Assembly: GCA_016866675.1 (NCBI GenBank)
Contig: VGLO01000003.1
Location: 1-32,552 of the forward strand
DNA length: 32,552 nucleotides
Direction of reading: 5' to 3'
From: Candidatus Staskawiczbacteria bacterium
GTDB taxonomy: Bacteria; Patescibacteriota; Minisyncoccia; Minisyncoccales; Staskawiczbacteraceae
Shown: positions 15,264 through 22,773 of the stretch, in pieces
Layout of the letters: each line of letters begins with the position of its first letter
Numbering within the stretch: position 1 is the first letter of the stretch
The notes under the pieces: model-generated
Database searches by the model: none
Seen by the model: the letters and a program-made list of their open reading frames with translations, nothing else
What the model was told of the DNA's origin: nothing
Translations under genes and position numbers: made by a program

Positions 15264-15710
15264 TTACTCTTCTTTTTCAAAAGGCTTGAGAAACGTGAGT
15301 GATTCTCTCCTCATTAATCCATTACCTGGCAAAGTTGCCCAAACCCCTACAAGCCGTGGGCCCTGCTTAATCTTATACAAATTAACTCCTTTTATTTGTT
15401 TTCCACCTTCAGCAGTTATAGACCAACTAACCGCCAAATTTTCTCCTTGGCGAATTCCAACTCCAGAAAAATTGGACAACCCCATGTTCCAAGATACAAC
15501 ATAAATTTCGTTAACCTTTGCAATAGTAGCTACTCCGGTGTAAGTCTTACCGCTTGCTTCATTTCCTTTGCAGGTATAGTAGCCATCAATATCAAATAAA
15601 ATTTCTTCTGCCGATATTTTTTTGACTGGCACATCTTTTTGATGAGCAGGCTCTAATTCAGCCATAAAAAATACCATCATTGAAACAATAGACTTCCAAG
15701 GACAACGCAT
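15264..15710 (-). CDS. Small predicted exported, beta-rich protein of unknown function
   Basis: The 148-aa protein starts with a basic, then hydrophobic segment (MRCPWKSIVSMMVFFMAELEP) that may be a short or weak signal peptide. It continues as alternating beta-like strands rich in Gly and aromatic residues: GYYTCKGNEASGKTYTGVATI, EIYVVSWNM, GVGIRQGENLAVSWSI, GVNLYKI, LVGVWATLPGNG. The repeated small-strand pattern resembles proteins I remember from planctomycete-like genomes, but I cannot name a family. It has its own promoter, a textbook Shine-Dalgarno site (TAGGAGG, 5-base spacing) and its own terminator, so it is a self-contained unit unlike its neighbours. Function unknown. Confidence 0.75.
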   Translation of the reverse strand: MRCPWKSIVSMMVFFMAELEPAHQKDVPVKKISAEEILFDIDGYYTCKGNEASGKTYTGVATIAKVNEIYVVSWNMGLSNFSGVGIRQGENLAVSWSITAEGGKQIKGVNLYKIKQGPRLVGVWATLPGNGLMRRESLTFLKPFEKEE

Positions 15711-15715
15711 GGTGG

Positions 15716-15722
15716 CCTCCTA
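15716..15722 (-). promoter_or_regulatory. Strong Shine-Dalgarno site of the exported-protein gene
   Basis: TAGGAGG five bases before the ATG at 15710. Most AT-rich genes in this window have no such site. Confidence 0.85.
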
Positions 15723-15946
15723 AAAAAGTGTCAACGAGCGAATTGGTTTATTGTATTCCTTAATAATTTTTTTTCAATACTGAGTCTAGTTAATAATGCT
15801 CTTTCGAAAGATTTTGAAAAAATATTGAGCGAGAATGTGATAGAACGAGAAGGACTACCCATAGGGTAATCTGCCAAGTTATAGCGCATTCGCAGCCAAT
15901 ATTTTTGCAAAAGATGCGGATATGGCATTATTTACTAGACTCTAAA
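15723..15946. other. Intergenic stretch with a possible decayed coding remnant
   Basis: This gap between the exported-protein gene and tatD holds no intact gene I can support. On the plus strand one frame reads ...NNALSKDFEKILSENVIEREGLPIG up to a stop, and the next frame continues directly with NLPSYSAFAANIFAKDADMALFTRL up to a stop at 15939. This resembles a coding sequence broken by one frameshift. The minus strand has an uninterrupted 65-codon ORF (15731-15928) in the same DNA. I recognise neither product. The promoter of the exported-protein gene lies at the left end. Confidence 0.35.
15750..15777 (-). promoter_or_regulatory. Promoter of the exported-protein gene
   Basis: TTGAAA (15772-15777), 16 bases, TACAAT (15750-15755) on the minus strand, predicting a start near 15743 and a 33-nt leader containing the Shine-Dalgarno site. 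Confidence 0.5.
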
Positions 15947-16768
15947 CTAAATTAAAAATAGATTCTTTGCGTTTTCTGTGGTTTTTTCACAGACTTTTTC
16001 AAAGCTAACATTTTTTAGTTCTGCGATTTTTTTAATGGTATGTTTAATAAATATTGGCTGATTTCTTTTTTCTTCTGCCGTTGGAGGAGTTAAGTATGGG
16101 CAATCGGTTTCAACTAAAATATTTTCTAAAGAAACTTCCTTAATCACTTCATCAATATTAAACTTGAAAATTATGCCATTAATTCCAATGTAAAAACCCA
16201 TCTCAATGTATTTTTTAGCTTGTTCTAAGCTTCCTGTAAAACAATGTATTACACCTCTCTTTTCTCCTCTTCTTTTAAGTATTTCTATTACATCATCATG
16301 TGCTACTCTGCAATGCAAAATAACAGGAAGATTTAATTCTTTTGCCAAATCCAATTGCTCATTAAAAATTCTCTTTTGCTTTTCTTTAAACTGTTGAAGT
16401 TTTAAAGCAGTTTTGGGTTTATAATAGTAATCTAAACCAATCTCGCCAATAGCTAAAACTTTCTTTGATTTTGCCAAATCTCTATATTTTTCTTTATCAA
16501 ATTCATTTTCTTGAATTAAAAATTCTTCCTCGTTTGGGTCTGTTTTTATTTTTATAAATTCAGAGGCTGAATACATTGGATGCAATCCAATTGAAGCAAA
16601 AACACCCTGCTCGTACTTTTCTGCCATTCCAACGGCACTTTTGCTTGTTTCGTATTTAGTGCCAACATTTATTATCTGAATATTTTCAGATAAAGTTTTT
16701 TTGACAACCAAATCCGCATCATCTTTGAATGCATTAAAATTTACGTGGCTATGTGTATCAATTATCAT
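15947..16768 (-). CDS. tatD: TatD-family metal-dependent nuclease
   Basis: TatD proteins are metal-dependent 3'-5' exonucleases of the amidohydrolase fold. The 273-aa protein has IDTHSHVNF (metal-binding HxH), GEIGLDYYY, LPVILHCRVAHDD, GVIHCFTGSLEQA and ETDCPYLTPP, giving all the metal ligands in the expected order. The start MIIDTHSH at 16768 is chosen over 16819 because the upstream extension would translate the csrA terminator palindrome. A TTGCGA-17-TAAAAT promoter would also begin transcription only about two bases before this ATG. It lies downstream of csrA but appears to be transcribed separately. Confidence 0.95.
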   Translation of the reverse strand: MIIDTHSHVNFNAFKDDADLVVKKTLSENIQIINVGTKYETSKSAVGMAEKYEQGVFASIGLHPMYSASEFIKIKTDPNEEEFLIQENEFDKEKYRDLAKSKKVLAIGEIGLDYYYKPKTALKLQQFKEKQKRIFNEQLDLAKELNLPVILHCRVAHDDVIEILKRRGEKRGVIHCFTGSLEQAKKYIEMGFYIGINGIIFKFNIDEVIKEVSLENILVETDCPYLTPPTAEEKRNQPIFIKHTIKKIAELKNVSFEKVCEKTTENAKNLFLI

Positions 16769-16776
16769 GTTTTTGT

Positions 16777-16805
16777 ATTTTAAATGAAAAAGTGGGCAAT
16801 CGCAA
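16777..16805 (-). promoter_or_regulatory. Promoter giving a near-leaderless tatD transcript
   Basis: TTGCGA (16800-16805), 17 bases, TAAAAT (16777-16782) on the minus strand. The predicted start is about two bases before the ATG at 16768. The -35 box lies inside the csrA terminator palindrome. Confidence 0.45.
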
Positions 16806-16820
16806 TTGCGATTGCCCACT
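16786..16820 (-). terminator. Terminator of csrA, built on a perfect 30-bp palindrome
   Basis: AGTGGGCAATCGCAATTGCGATTGCCCACT (16791-16820) is a perfect palindrome followed on the minus strand by TTTTT. It can form a long stem with a minimal loop. It ends csrA about 20 bases after the stop and overlaps the tatD promoter. Confidence 0.85.
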
Positions 16821-16842
16821 AGTTGTTTGCTGATGGCGAATA

Positions 16843-17052
16843 TTACTCGCCAGGCTTTGGCAACGTGGAGGGTGCGGGCTCTGCACCCGGCTTGCCATAG
16901 ATAGCCTCGTACACCTCGTTGCGGTGCACTGGAACCTCCTTTGGCGCCACAATGCCAAGGCGCACCTTGTCGCCTCGGATATCCACCACGGTGACCGTGA
17001 TGTCATTGTTGATGACGATCCTCTCGTTCTTCTTGCGAGACAATACCAGCAT
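16843..17052 (-). CDS. csrA: Carbon storage regulator CsrA
   Basis: CsrA is a dimeric RNA-binding protein that recognises GGA in hairpin loops and Shine-Dalgarno sites and usually blocks translation. MLVLSRKKNERIVINNDITVTVVDIRGDKVRLGIVAPKEVPVHRNEVYEAI is a full canonical CsrA, with the RNA-contacting N-terminal strand (LxLxR) and the C-terminal segment with GIxAPxxVPVHRxEV. A Pro-rich tail brings it to 69 aa. The start at 17052 is set by GGAGG eight bases upstream; the longer ORF to 17085 is not needed. Codons are far richer in G+C than those of neighbouring metG and tatD, pointing to acquisition. It has its own promoter and a strong terminator. Its GGA-bearing leader could allow autoregulation. 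Confidence 0.95.
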   Translation of the reverse strand: MLVLSRKKNERIVINNDITVTVVDIRGDKVRLGIVAPKEVPVHRNEVYEAIYGKPGAEPAPSTLPKPGE

Positions 17053-17060
17053 TGTCGAAT

Positions 17061-17065
17061 CCTCC
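17061..17065 (-). promoter_or_regulatory. Shine-Dalgarno site of csrA
   Basis: GGAGG eight bases before the MLVLSRKK ATG, in the context TTTCGGAGGATT. It contains a GGA core of the type CsrA binds, so autoregulation is possible. Confidence 0.8.
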
Positions 17066-17120
17066 GAAAGGGTGTGATGTGCCAAGCCCTCAAGGTGGCT
17101 TGACGAAGTGTTCTACTTAT

Positions 17121-17149
17121 TTTCTAACAAATTTATATTATTTTGTCAA
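17121..17149 (-). promoter_or_regulatory. Promoter of csrA inside the end of metG
   Basis: TTGACA (17144-17149), 17 bases, TAGAAA (17121-17126) on the minus strand. The -35 lies in the last codons of metG. The arrangement repeats that of the GC-rich gene behind tsaC. Confidence 0.6.
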
Positions 17150-18571
17150 CCTTAGAAACAAAATTATAGACTCTGTTTTTTCTAGAGATAATTTAATTTT
17201 TTCTGAAGTTTCTGGTAAAAATATTTTTAGTATTTCTGAAATTTCACCTAAAGAAAATAATACATCCGAAATAACCTGAGAAGAGTTGCCTTTTTCTTCC
17301 CATGGCTTTTCTTCGTTAATATATTTGTCACAATGAGAAATAAGCTCCCAAATAGATTTTAAGGCATCATTAAACTTAAACTCACCTAAAAAGTCATTAT
17401 ATTCTTTTTTATACTTTTCTGTCTCACTCTTTATCTTTTCAGTTGGTTTTAAGTTATTAAAAACAGGTTTTTTAGCTAAAGTGACCGTTCTTGCCAAAAG
17501 GTTTCCGATACCACCTGCCAAGTCAGAATTATATCTTTGCTCAAATTTTTCGTAGGTGAAATCTCCATCTTCTGTGGGAGTAATTTCTCTTAACAAGTAA
17601 TATCTAACAGCATCTGTGCCATATTTTTTAACCAACTCAACTGGATCAACAACGTTTCCCAGAGATTTTGACATTTTTTGATTTGCTACAGTTAAATAGC
17701 CGTGAATAAAAATTTCACTTGGCAAAGAAAGACCAGCAGACATTAGCATTCCTATCCAATAGACAGCATGGAAACGAGATATCCCTTTTCCAATTACATG
17801 TAGTTTGTTTTCGTTTTCCTGCCACCAAATTTTAAAATTATCTTCATCGTCAGCATATCCTAAGGCATTTATATAGTTTGATAAAGCATCAAACCAAACC
17901 CAGATTTTTTGACTACTATCATCTGGCACATCAATGCCCCATCCACGAGACCTTTCAGATGATCGTGATATACATATATCTTCAATTCCAGAATTAATAA
18001 AACTTAGTATTTCGTTTTTTCTTTTTTTTGGAATAATCTTTAATTTATCCCCTTCAATAAGCTCTTTTATTTTATTTTGATACTTTGAAAGTTTGAAAAA
18101 ATAGTTTTCTTCTTCAATTAATTCTGGCTTTGTCTTGTGTTCTACACAAAGTCCATTTTGTAATTCACTTTCTTTATAAAATTCTTCGCACCCTACACAA
18201 TAAAGACCTGTATATTTTTTCTTATATATATCATCCTTACAAGCTAACCATAACTTTTTTGAACCTTTAATATGTCTTTCTTCTGTGGTTCTAATAAATT
18301 CATCATAAGACAAGCTAAGTGATTTTTTAAGGTTTTTAAAAACATCTGCATTTTTTGCAACTAAATCCTCCGTTGATATGCCCTCTTTTTCTGCAGATTG
18401 AACATTTTTTAGTGAGTTTTCATCTGACCCAGTCAAGAAAAAAACATCTTCTTTTAGAGACCTGTGATATCTGGCAACAACATCTGCCTGAATTTTTTCT
18501 AGAGCGTGTCCCAAATGAGGAGAGGCATTAACATAGTCAATTGCTGTTGTAATGTATAATTTCTTTGTCAT
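17138..18571 (-). CDS. metG: Methionyl-tRNA synthetase
   Basis: Class I synthetase charging tRNA-Met. The 477-aa protein has the HIGH-type motif ASPHLGHALEK near residue 20, a CP domain with a reduced zinc knuckle (YCVGCEEFYKESELQNGLC), WFDALSNYINALGY, IGKGISRFHAVYWIGMLMSAGL, and KMSKS as NQKMSKSLGNVVDP. The anticodon domain follows (NLLARTVTLAK, EEKPWE). There is no C-terminal EMAP-like tRNA-binding domain, a common state in short MetRS. A TATATT box would start transcription about two bases before the ATG, and no Shine-Dalgarno site is present. It diverges from the membrane-protein gene at 18627. Confidence 0.96.
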   Translation of the reverse strand: MTKKLYITTAIDYVNASPHLGHALEKIQADVVARYHRSLKEDVFFLTGSDENSLKNVQSAEKEGISTEDLVAKNADVFKNLKKSLSLSYDEFIRTTEERHIKGSKKLWLACKDDIYKKKYTGLYCVGCEEFYKESELQNGLCVEHKTKPELIEEENYFFKLSKYQNKIKELIEGDKLKIIPKKRKNEILSFINSGIEDICISRSSERSRGWGIDVPDDSSQKIWVWFDALSNYINALGYADDEDNFKIWWQENENKLHVIGKGISRFHAVYWIGMLMSAGLSLPSEIFIHGYLTVANQKMSKSLGNVVDPVELVKKYGTDAVRYYLLREITPTEDGDFTYEKFEQRYNSDLAGGIGNLLARTVTLAKKPVFNNLKPTEKIKSETEKYKKEYNDFLGEFKFNDALKSIWELISHCDKYINEEKPWEEKGNSSQVISDVLFSLGEISEILKIFLPETSEKIKLSLEKTESIILFLRLTK

Positions 18572-18579
18572 ATAATAAA

Positions 18580-18585
18580 AATATA
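18580..18585 (-). promoter_or_regulatory. Candidate -10 of metG
   Basis: TATATT on the minus strand, eight bases before the metG ATG, would give a leader of about two bases. There is no good -35 match. Confidence 0.35.
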
Positions 18586-18590
18586 GCTAT

Positions 18591-18599
18591 TGTTATAAA
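18591..18599 (+). promoter_or_regulatory. Extended -10 of the 18627 membrane-protein gene
   Basis: TGT-TATAAA predicts a start near 18606 and a leader of about 20 nt without a Shine-Dalgarno site. It is divergent from the metG promoter. Confidence 0.4.
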
Positions 18600-18626
18600 T
18601 ACTAAATCATTATTAACAAATCTTCA

Positions 18627-19106
18627 ATGATATTATTAGTTCACATGCTCTTTGGGTCAGCAATTGGATATACAGTATATTCCCTCACAAACCAAATTTG
18701 GTTGTCATTTTTACTGGCTTTTTTAAGTCACTACTTTTTAGATTTATTTCCTCATATTGAGTATTTGGCATCCACTGAAGATTCTGTTAAAAAATTAAAA
18801 AGCAAATCCCCAAAAGAATACCTACCAGACCTTTTTAAAGTAATTGTCGACTTTTTATCTGGCATACTTTTAATATATTTTGTTTCAATTGACCAGCCGT
18901 ATATTTATTTTTGCGCCATTATAGCAATATTGCCAGACGGACTCACTGTCATAAACTCTCTGTTTGAAATTAACATTCTTAAAAAACATCACTATTTTCA
19001 CGGAAAAATTATTCACTTTTTAAAGTATAAAAAAATCTCCAAGTTTTGGAGAATCTCAACTCAAGCGACTGCATTTATAATTAGTATTTACCTTTTACTT
19101 CTCTAG
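18627..19106 (+). CDS. Small integral membrane protein with conserved His/Asp motifs
   Basis: The 159-aa protein has about four hydrophobic segments: MLFGSAIGYTVYSL, WLSFLLAFLSHYFLDLF, VIVDFLSGILLIYFVS/PYIYFCAIIAILP and TAFIISIYLLLL. Charged catalytic-looking residues sit near the membrane: SHYFLDLFPHIEY, LPDGLTV and KKHHYFHGKIIHF. The His and Asp pattern resembles small membrane-bound putative metal hydrolases of the YdjM/PF04307 type, but the match is from memory and the activity is unproven. It is the only plus-strand gene between relA and the end of the window apart from the GIY-YIG gene. It converges on the AI-2E-family gene with only two bases between the stops. Confidence 0.65.
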   Translation: MILLVHMLFGSAIGYTVYSLTNQIWLSFLLAFLSHYFLDLFPHIEYLASTEDSVKKLKSKSPKEYLPDLFKVIVDFLSGILLIYFVSIDQPYIYFCAIIAILPDGLTVINSLFEINILKKHHYFHGKIIHFLKYKKISKFWRISTQATAFIISIYLLLL

Positions 19107-19108
19107 GG

Positions 19109-20134
19109 CTAATCTACTAAAACAGCTTTTCTCTTTTCTAAAAACTCTTTTGTGAACTCGTAAATTATTCCAAAAACGGGCACAACAAAAATTACTCCCA
19201 AAATACCAAATATCTTACCTCCAATAAGTATCGCAATTAAAACTAAAACAGGTGGCAAATCCAAAAACTTTTTCATAAGTATTGGTGTCACAAAGTTGTT
19301 TTCAATACTTTGTATTATGGTAAGAGCAATTACAATATATACTGCAACAAACCAAGAGCCTGAAACTCCAACAAACAAAAGAACTAAAATTGCAGTTACC
19401 AGTGGCCCTATAAAAGGAATGAATGTTAGTGCTCCTGAAATTAAAGCAAGAATAAAGCTGTACTTTACTCCAAACAAAATGAAAACTATAAATGACATTA
19501 TTCCAACAAACAAACATGCCAAAACTCTGGCTCCAAACCACCCTGCAACCTTAATTTGAGATCTCTCAAATATGTTTAATATTGTTTGTTCGTATTTTTT
19601 AGGAGACAAAAGAGTTAAAAACCTTTCTGTAGATTTATTTGCCAAAGAGATATAAAAAGCAAAAACAAATATTATTGAGGTTGAAACAACGCCTCCAAAA
19701 AAAACTGTGATGGCCCTTATAATACTTCCAGAGCTTTCCTCTAGTTGAGTAATTAGATTTTTTGTAAACTCCTCAAAATTTCTTGTGACTTCAAGGCCCA
19801 AGCTATTAAGTACTGGATTTGCCTTTTGAAAATAAGTTGGTATATTATTGCTAAATTGCTTTAATTCAAACACAAAAACTGGAGCTGTAATGTAAACCAT
19901 AAGCCCAACTGCACCAAAAATTGCAGAATAAACAGCAATTACTGCAATAACTTTTGGCACTTTCAACCTTACTAGAAAGGCCACCGCAGGCTCCAATAAA
20001 ATTGATATTATTAAAGCAAAGAAAAACCATACTAAAATATCTCTTGCCAAAAACAAAAGATACAAAACAAAACCAGTCATAAAAACCTTTAGTATAGTCT
20101 GCCAAGAAATATCCAGTGTTTGCCTATTTTCCAT
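19109..20134 (-). CDS. AI-2E / PerM family membrane transporter
   Basis: The 341-aa protein is highly hydrophobic, with an N-terminal pair of membrane segments (ILKVFMTGFVLYLLFLARDILVWFFFALIISILLEPAV). A hydrophilic central part (FVFELKQFSNNIPTYFQKANPVLNSLG) and a cluster of C-terminal membrane segments follow, with FGVKYSFILALISGALTFIPFIGPLVTAI and NNFVTPILMKKFLDLPPVLVLIAILIGG. These match the AI-2E transporter (TqsA/PerM, UPF0118) family. Substrates in this family are disputed, including autoinducer-2 export and Na+/H+ exchange. It lies 16 bases after the M16 peptidase and may share its transcript, although AT-rich -10-like sequences precede the ATG. Confidence 0.9.
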   Translation of the reverse strand: MENRQTLDISWQTILKVFMTGFVLYLLFLARDILVWFFFALIISILLEPAVAFLVRLKVPKVIAVIAVYSAIFGAVGLMVYITAPVFVFELKQFSNNIPTYFQKANPVLNSLGLEVTRNFEEFTKNLITQLEESSGSIIRAITVFFGGVVSTSIIFVFAFYISLANKSTERFLTLLSPKKYEQTILNIFERSQIKVAGWFGARVLACLFVGIMSFIVFILFGVKYSFILALISGALTFIPFIGPLVTAILVLLFVGVSGSWFVAVYIVIALTIIQSIENNFVTPILMKKFLDLPPVLVLIAILIGGKIFGILGVIFVVPVFGIIYEFTKEFLEKRKAVLVD

Positions 20135-20150
20135 AGTATAATAGTAAAAA

Positions 20151-21428
20151 CTATATCTTTAATATTTTTTCTAGGCTTTCTTTATCTTTTTCATCAAAGG
20201 GTCCAATTACAGATAGATTCAATTTTTCGTTTTTGAAAATATCTTCTGCTACATTCTTTATATCACTTAAAGAAACTTTATCAATCATCTCAATCTTTTC
20301 CTCTGGAGTTAAAACTTTTTCACCCATTACTTCCTGCATTGCATAAAATGAAGCCTTGCTATCTGTTGAGTCTAAAGATAGTGAAGTGGCTCCCCTTAAA
20401 TAGTCTTTGGCCTTTTGAAGCTCTTTCTCAGTAATTCCATTTTCGCTTAAGTCTTTGTATTCTTTTAAAACCAAACTCACTGCTTTTTCTAAGCTATCGT
20501 TTTTAATTCCAGCTTGTGTAACCAAATAACCAGCATCCGTTGTACCATCGTAAGATGTGTTTACATAATAGGCCAACCCATTCCTCTCTCTTACAGAAAT
20601 AAAAAGCCTAGAGCTCATATTACCCCCAAGTACCACTGAAATTATCTTTAAAGCATATCTTCTTGGGTCATACATATCATATGCCCTTACACCCAAGCAA
20701 AAATGAGTTTGGTCTGTTTTTTTATAGTGAAGCAAAATGCCCGGACTTTTTTGACTCTCCAATGTTTTTAGTTTTTCTGGACTCTCTCTTATTTCTATTT
20801 TTGAAAAATAATTTCTTACTTTTTCTTCAATTTCTTTTGAATTAACATCTCCTGCAACACAAACAACCGTATTTTCATTGGAGTAATGACTATGATAATA
20901 ATTCAAAAGCTTCTCTCTTGTATAATCAAGTATAGTTTGCTTTTCGCCTACAATTCTCCAGCCAGCTGGTTGGTCACCATAAAGTAAATCCTCAAAAAGC
21001 TCTGAAACATGTGAAGTTGGGGTATCTAAATACATATTCAATTCCTCAATAACAACTCCCTTTTCTCTTTCTAATTCGTCTTTATCAAACTTTGAGTTTA
21101 AAAACATATCTGAAATCCAGTCCAAAGCTACATCTGTGTGCTTCTTATCTACTTTTGCCCAAAACCCTGTCACCTCTTTTGAGGTAAAAGCATTGTATTG
21201 ACCACCAATTCTGTCTAAAGTTTCAGAGATAGTTAGAGTATCTGGCCTTTTCTCTGTCCCTTTAAAAAACATATGCTCTAAAAAGTGAGACATCCCATTA
21301 ATATCTTTCGTTTCGTACTTTGAACCAGTCCCCACCAATATTAAAACCGTCACGCTGTTTGCGTTTTCAACTGGAATAGTAATCAATCTTAACCCGCTAT
21401 CTAATTTTGTTTTTTTATAACTTTCCAT
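20151..21428 (-). CDS. M16-family zinc metallopeptidase
   Basis: M16 peptidases use an inverted zinc motif HxxEH with a distant Glu. The 425-aa protein has GMSHFLEHMFFKGT (HFLEH near residue 48), IGGQYNAFTSKEVTGFWAKV, and the third ligand region DELEREKGVVIEELNMYLDTP. The C-terminal inactive-type half contains VVLGGNMSSRLFISVRERNGLAYYV, which positions substrate. This is the size of bacterial processing-peptidase-like M16B proteins (PqqL/YmxG type). No signal peptide is present, so it is probably cytoplasmic and may degrade short peptides. The start overlaps the 3' end of glyS by 14 bases, indicating co-transcription. Confidence 0.95.
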   Translation of the reverse strand: MESYKKTKLDSGLRLITIPVENANSVTVLILVGTGSKYETKDINGMSHFLEHMFFKGTEKRPDTLTISETLDRIGGQYNAFTSKEVTGFWAKVDKKHTDVALDWISDMFLNSKFDKDELEREKGVVIEELNMYLDTPTSHVSELFEDLLYGDQPAGWRIVGEKQTILDYTREKLLNYYHSHYSNENTVVCVAGDVNSKEIEEKVRNYFSKIEIRESPEKLKTLESQKSPGILLHYKKTDQTHFCLGVRAYDMYDPRRYALKIISVVLGGNMSSRLFISVRERNGLAYYVNTSYDGTTDAGYLVTQAGIKNDSLEKAVSLVLKEYKDLSENGITEKELQKAKDYLRGATSLSLDSTDSKASFYAMQEVMGEKVLTPEEKIEMIDKVSLSDIKNVAEDIFKNEKLNLSVIGPFDEKDKESLEKILKI

Positions 21429-22701
21429 TTATATACTTTTTTAATTCGCTAATTTTAATGCGCTCTTGTTTCATTGAGTCTCTATCACGAATAGTCACAT
21501 CATCGTTTTCTAAACTCTCAAAGTCAACTGTTACGCAATAAGGAGTACCAATCTCATCTTGACTGTAGTATCTTTTACCAATATTTCCTCTATCATCAAA
21601 AGCAACCATAAAATCTTTTTGCAGTTCCTTATAAATTTCCCGTGCCTTAGCAACTAATTCGGGCTTATTTTTAAGAAGAGGGAAAACCGCTACTTTATAT
21701 GGAGCAAGACTAGGCTTTAATTTCAAAACAATCCTATCTTCTTCTTCAACATATGCATCACACAAAACAGCTAAGACCGACCTATCTACACCAAATGTTG
21801 GTTCTACAACATGGGGATAAAAACCTTCATTATTTTCTTCGTCTCTATAGGGAGGTTCTTGGTAGTGATTTTTTAAATCAAAATCTGTCCTGTAGGCCAA
21901 GCCATAAAGCTCTTTTCTGCCAAATGGAAAGTCATACTCAAAATCTATTGTTCTTTTTGAGTAATGGGCTAACTCCCCTTTTGCTACTTCTAATTCGTGG
22001 ATCTTGGATTTTTCCACTCCCAAGGTTTCAGTCATCCAACTCCACATTTCTTTGCGCCACAACTCAAACTTCTCCTTCCAATCTTTTTCTTCAATAAAAT
22101 ATTCTATTTCCATTTGTTCAAATTCTCTAGTGCGGAATATAAAGTTTCCCGGCGTCACTTCATTTCTAAATGCTTTTCCTGTTTGAGCGATTCCAAATGG
22201 AAGTTTTTTTCTTGAGCTTTCCAAAACATTTTTAAAATCAACAAACATCGCTTGAGCGGTTTCCGGCCTAAAGTACACTTCATTAACTCTTTCTTCTGCT
22301 GGCCCCAAAAAAGTCTTTAACATTAAATTAAATTGTCTTGGCTGACTTAACTCTCCTTTGCATTCTGGGCAATTATTTGAATTAATATGATCAGCCCTAA
22401 ATCTTTTTTTGCATTTTTTACATTCCACTAGGGGGTCTGAAAACTCTTTCAAATGTCCTGAAGATTCCCACACTTTTGGGTTCATAATTAATGAAGCATC
22501 AATGCCAACCATATCATCTCTTTCTTGAACAAACTTCTTCCACCAGAGGTTTTTTATGTTGTTTTTTAACTCAACACCCAATGGACCATAATCCCAGGAA
22601 TTGGCTAATCCTCCGTAAATTTCAGATCCAGGAAACACAAAACCCCTTCTCTTACAAAGAGAGATAATTTTTTCCATTAAACTATTGTCTTGTTTTTTCA
22701 T
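21415..22701 (-). CDS. glyS: Glycyl-tRNA synthetase, dimeric class II type
   Basis: This is the single-chain alpha2 type found in many bacteria, archaea and eukaryotes, not the alpha2beta2 enzyme. The 428-aa protein has RRGFVFPGSEIYGGLANSWDYGPLG, a zinc-like CKKCKKRFRADHINSNNCPEC, YFRPETAQAMFVDF and the class II motif 2 region FGIAQTGKAFRNEVTPGNFIFRTREFEQMEIEYF. Then come EPTFGVDRSVLAVL (motif 3) and a C-terminal anticodon domain (KVAVFPLLKNKPELVAKA...YYSQDEIGTPYCVTVDFE). The gene symbol could equally be glyQS. TTGAAA-17-TAGAAT, placed six bases before the ATG, predicts a leaderless mRNA. It heads an operon with the M16 peptidase and AI-2E genes. Confidence 0.96.
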   Translation of the reverse strand: MKKQDNSLMEKIISLCKRRGFVFPGSEIYGGLANSWDYGPLGVELKNNIKNLWWKKFVQERDDMVGIDASLIMNPKVWESSGHLKEFSDPLVECKKCKKRFRADHINSNNCPECKGELSQPRQFNLMLKTFLGPAEERVNEVYFRPETAQAMFVDFKNVLESSRKKLPFGIAQTGKAFRNEVTPGNFIFRTREFEQMEIEYFIEEKDWKEKFELWRKEMWSWMTETLGVEKSKIHELEVAKGELAHYSKRTIDFEYDFPFGRKELYGLAYRTDFDLKNHYQEPPYRDEENNEGFYPHVVEPTFGVDRSVLAVLCDAYVEEEDRIVLKLKPSLAPYKVAVFPLLKNKPELVAKAREIYKELQKDFMVAFDDRGNIGKRYYSQDEIGTPYCVTVDFESLENDDVTIRDRDSMKQERIKISELKKYINGKL

Positions 22702-22707
22702 TAATTG

Positions 22708-22736
22708 ATTCTACTCCAAAAGACACTCAATTTCAA
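22708..22736 (-). promoter_or_regulatory. Promoter placing the glyS transcription start at the ATG
   Basis: TTGAAA (22731-22736), 17 bases, TAGAAT (22708-22713), then six bases and the ATG at 22701, all on the minus strand. It is the clearest leaderless arrangement in the window. The -35 touches the T-run of the upstream terminator. Confidence 0.65.
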
Positions 22737-22760
22737 TAAAAAAACCGCCCCGCTGACGGT
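22737..22760 (-). terminator. Terminator of the recO / DUF11-like operon
   Basis: Minus strand: ACCGTC-AGCGG-GGCGGT (six pairs including one G-U) followed by a run of T. It lies 13 bases after the DUF11-like gene and directly before the glyS promoter. Confidence 0.75.
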
Positions 22761-22773
22761 CACAAAACCAATT

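Noticed and set aside
15731-15928. 65-codon minus-strand ORF as a gene
   Set aside because: There is no ribosome site or recognised product, and the opposite strand shows an equally plausible broken reading; kept only as a remnant.
17053-17085. Longer csrA start (MAHHTLSEDST)
   Set aside because: All CsrA proteins begin at MLxLxR, and GGAGG lies correctly before that ATG.
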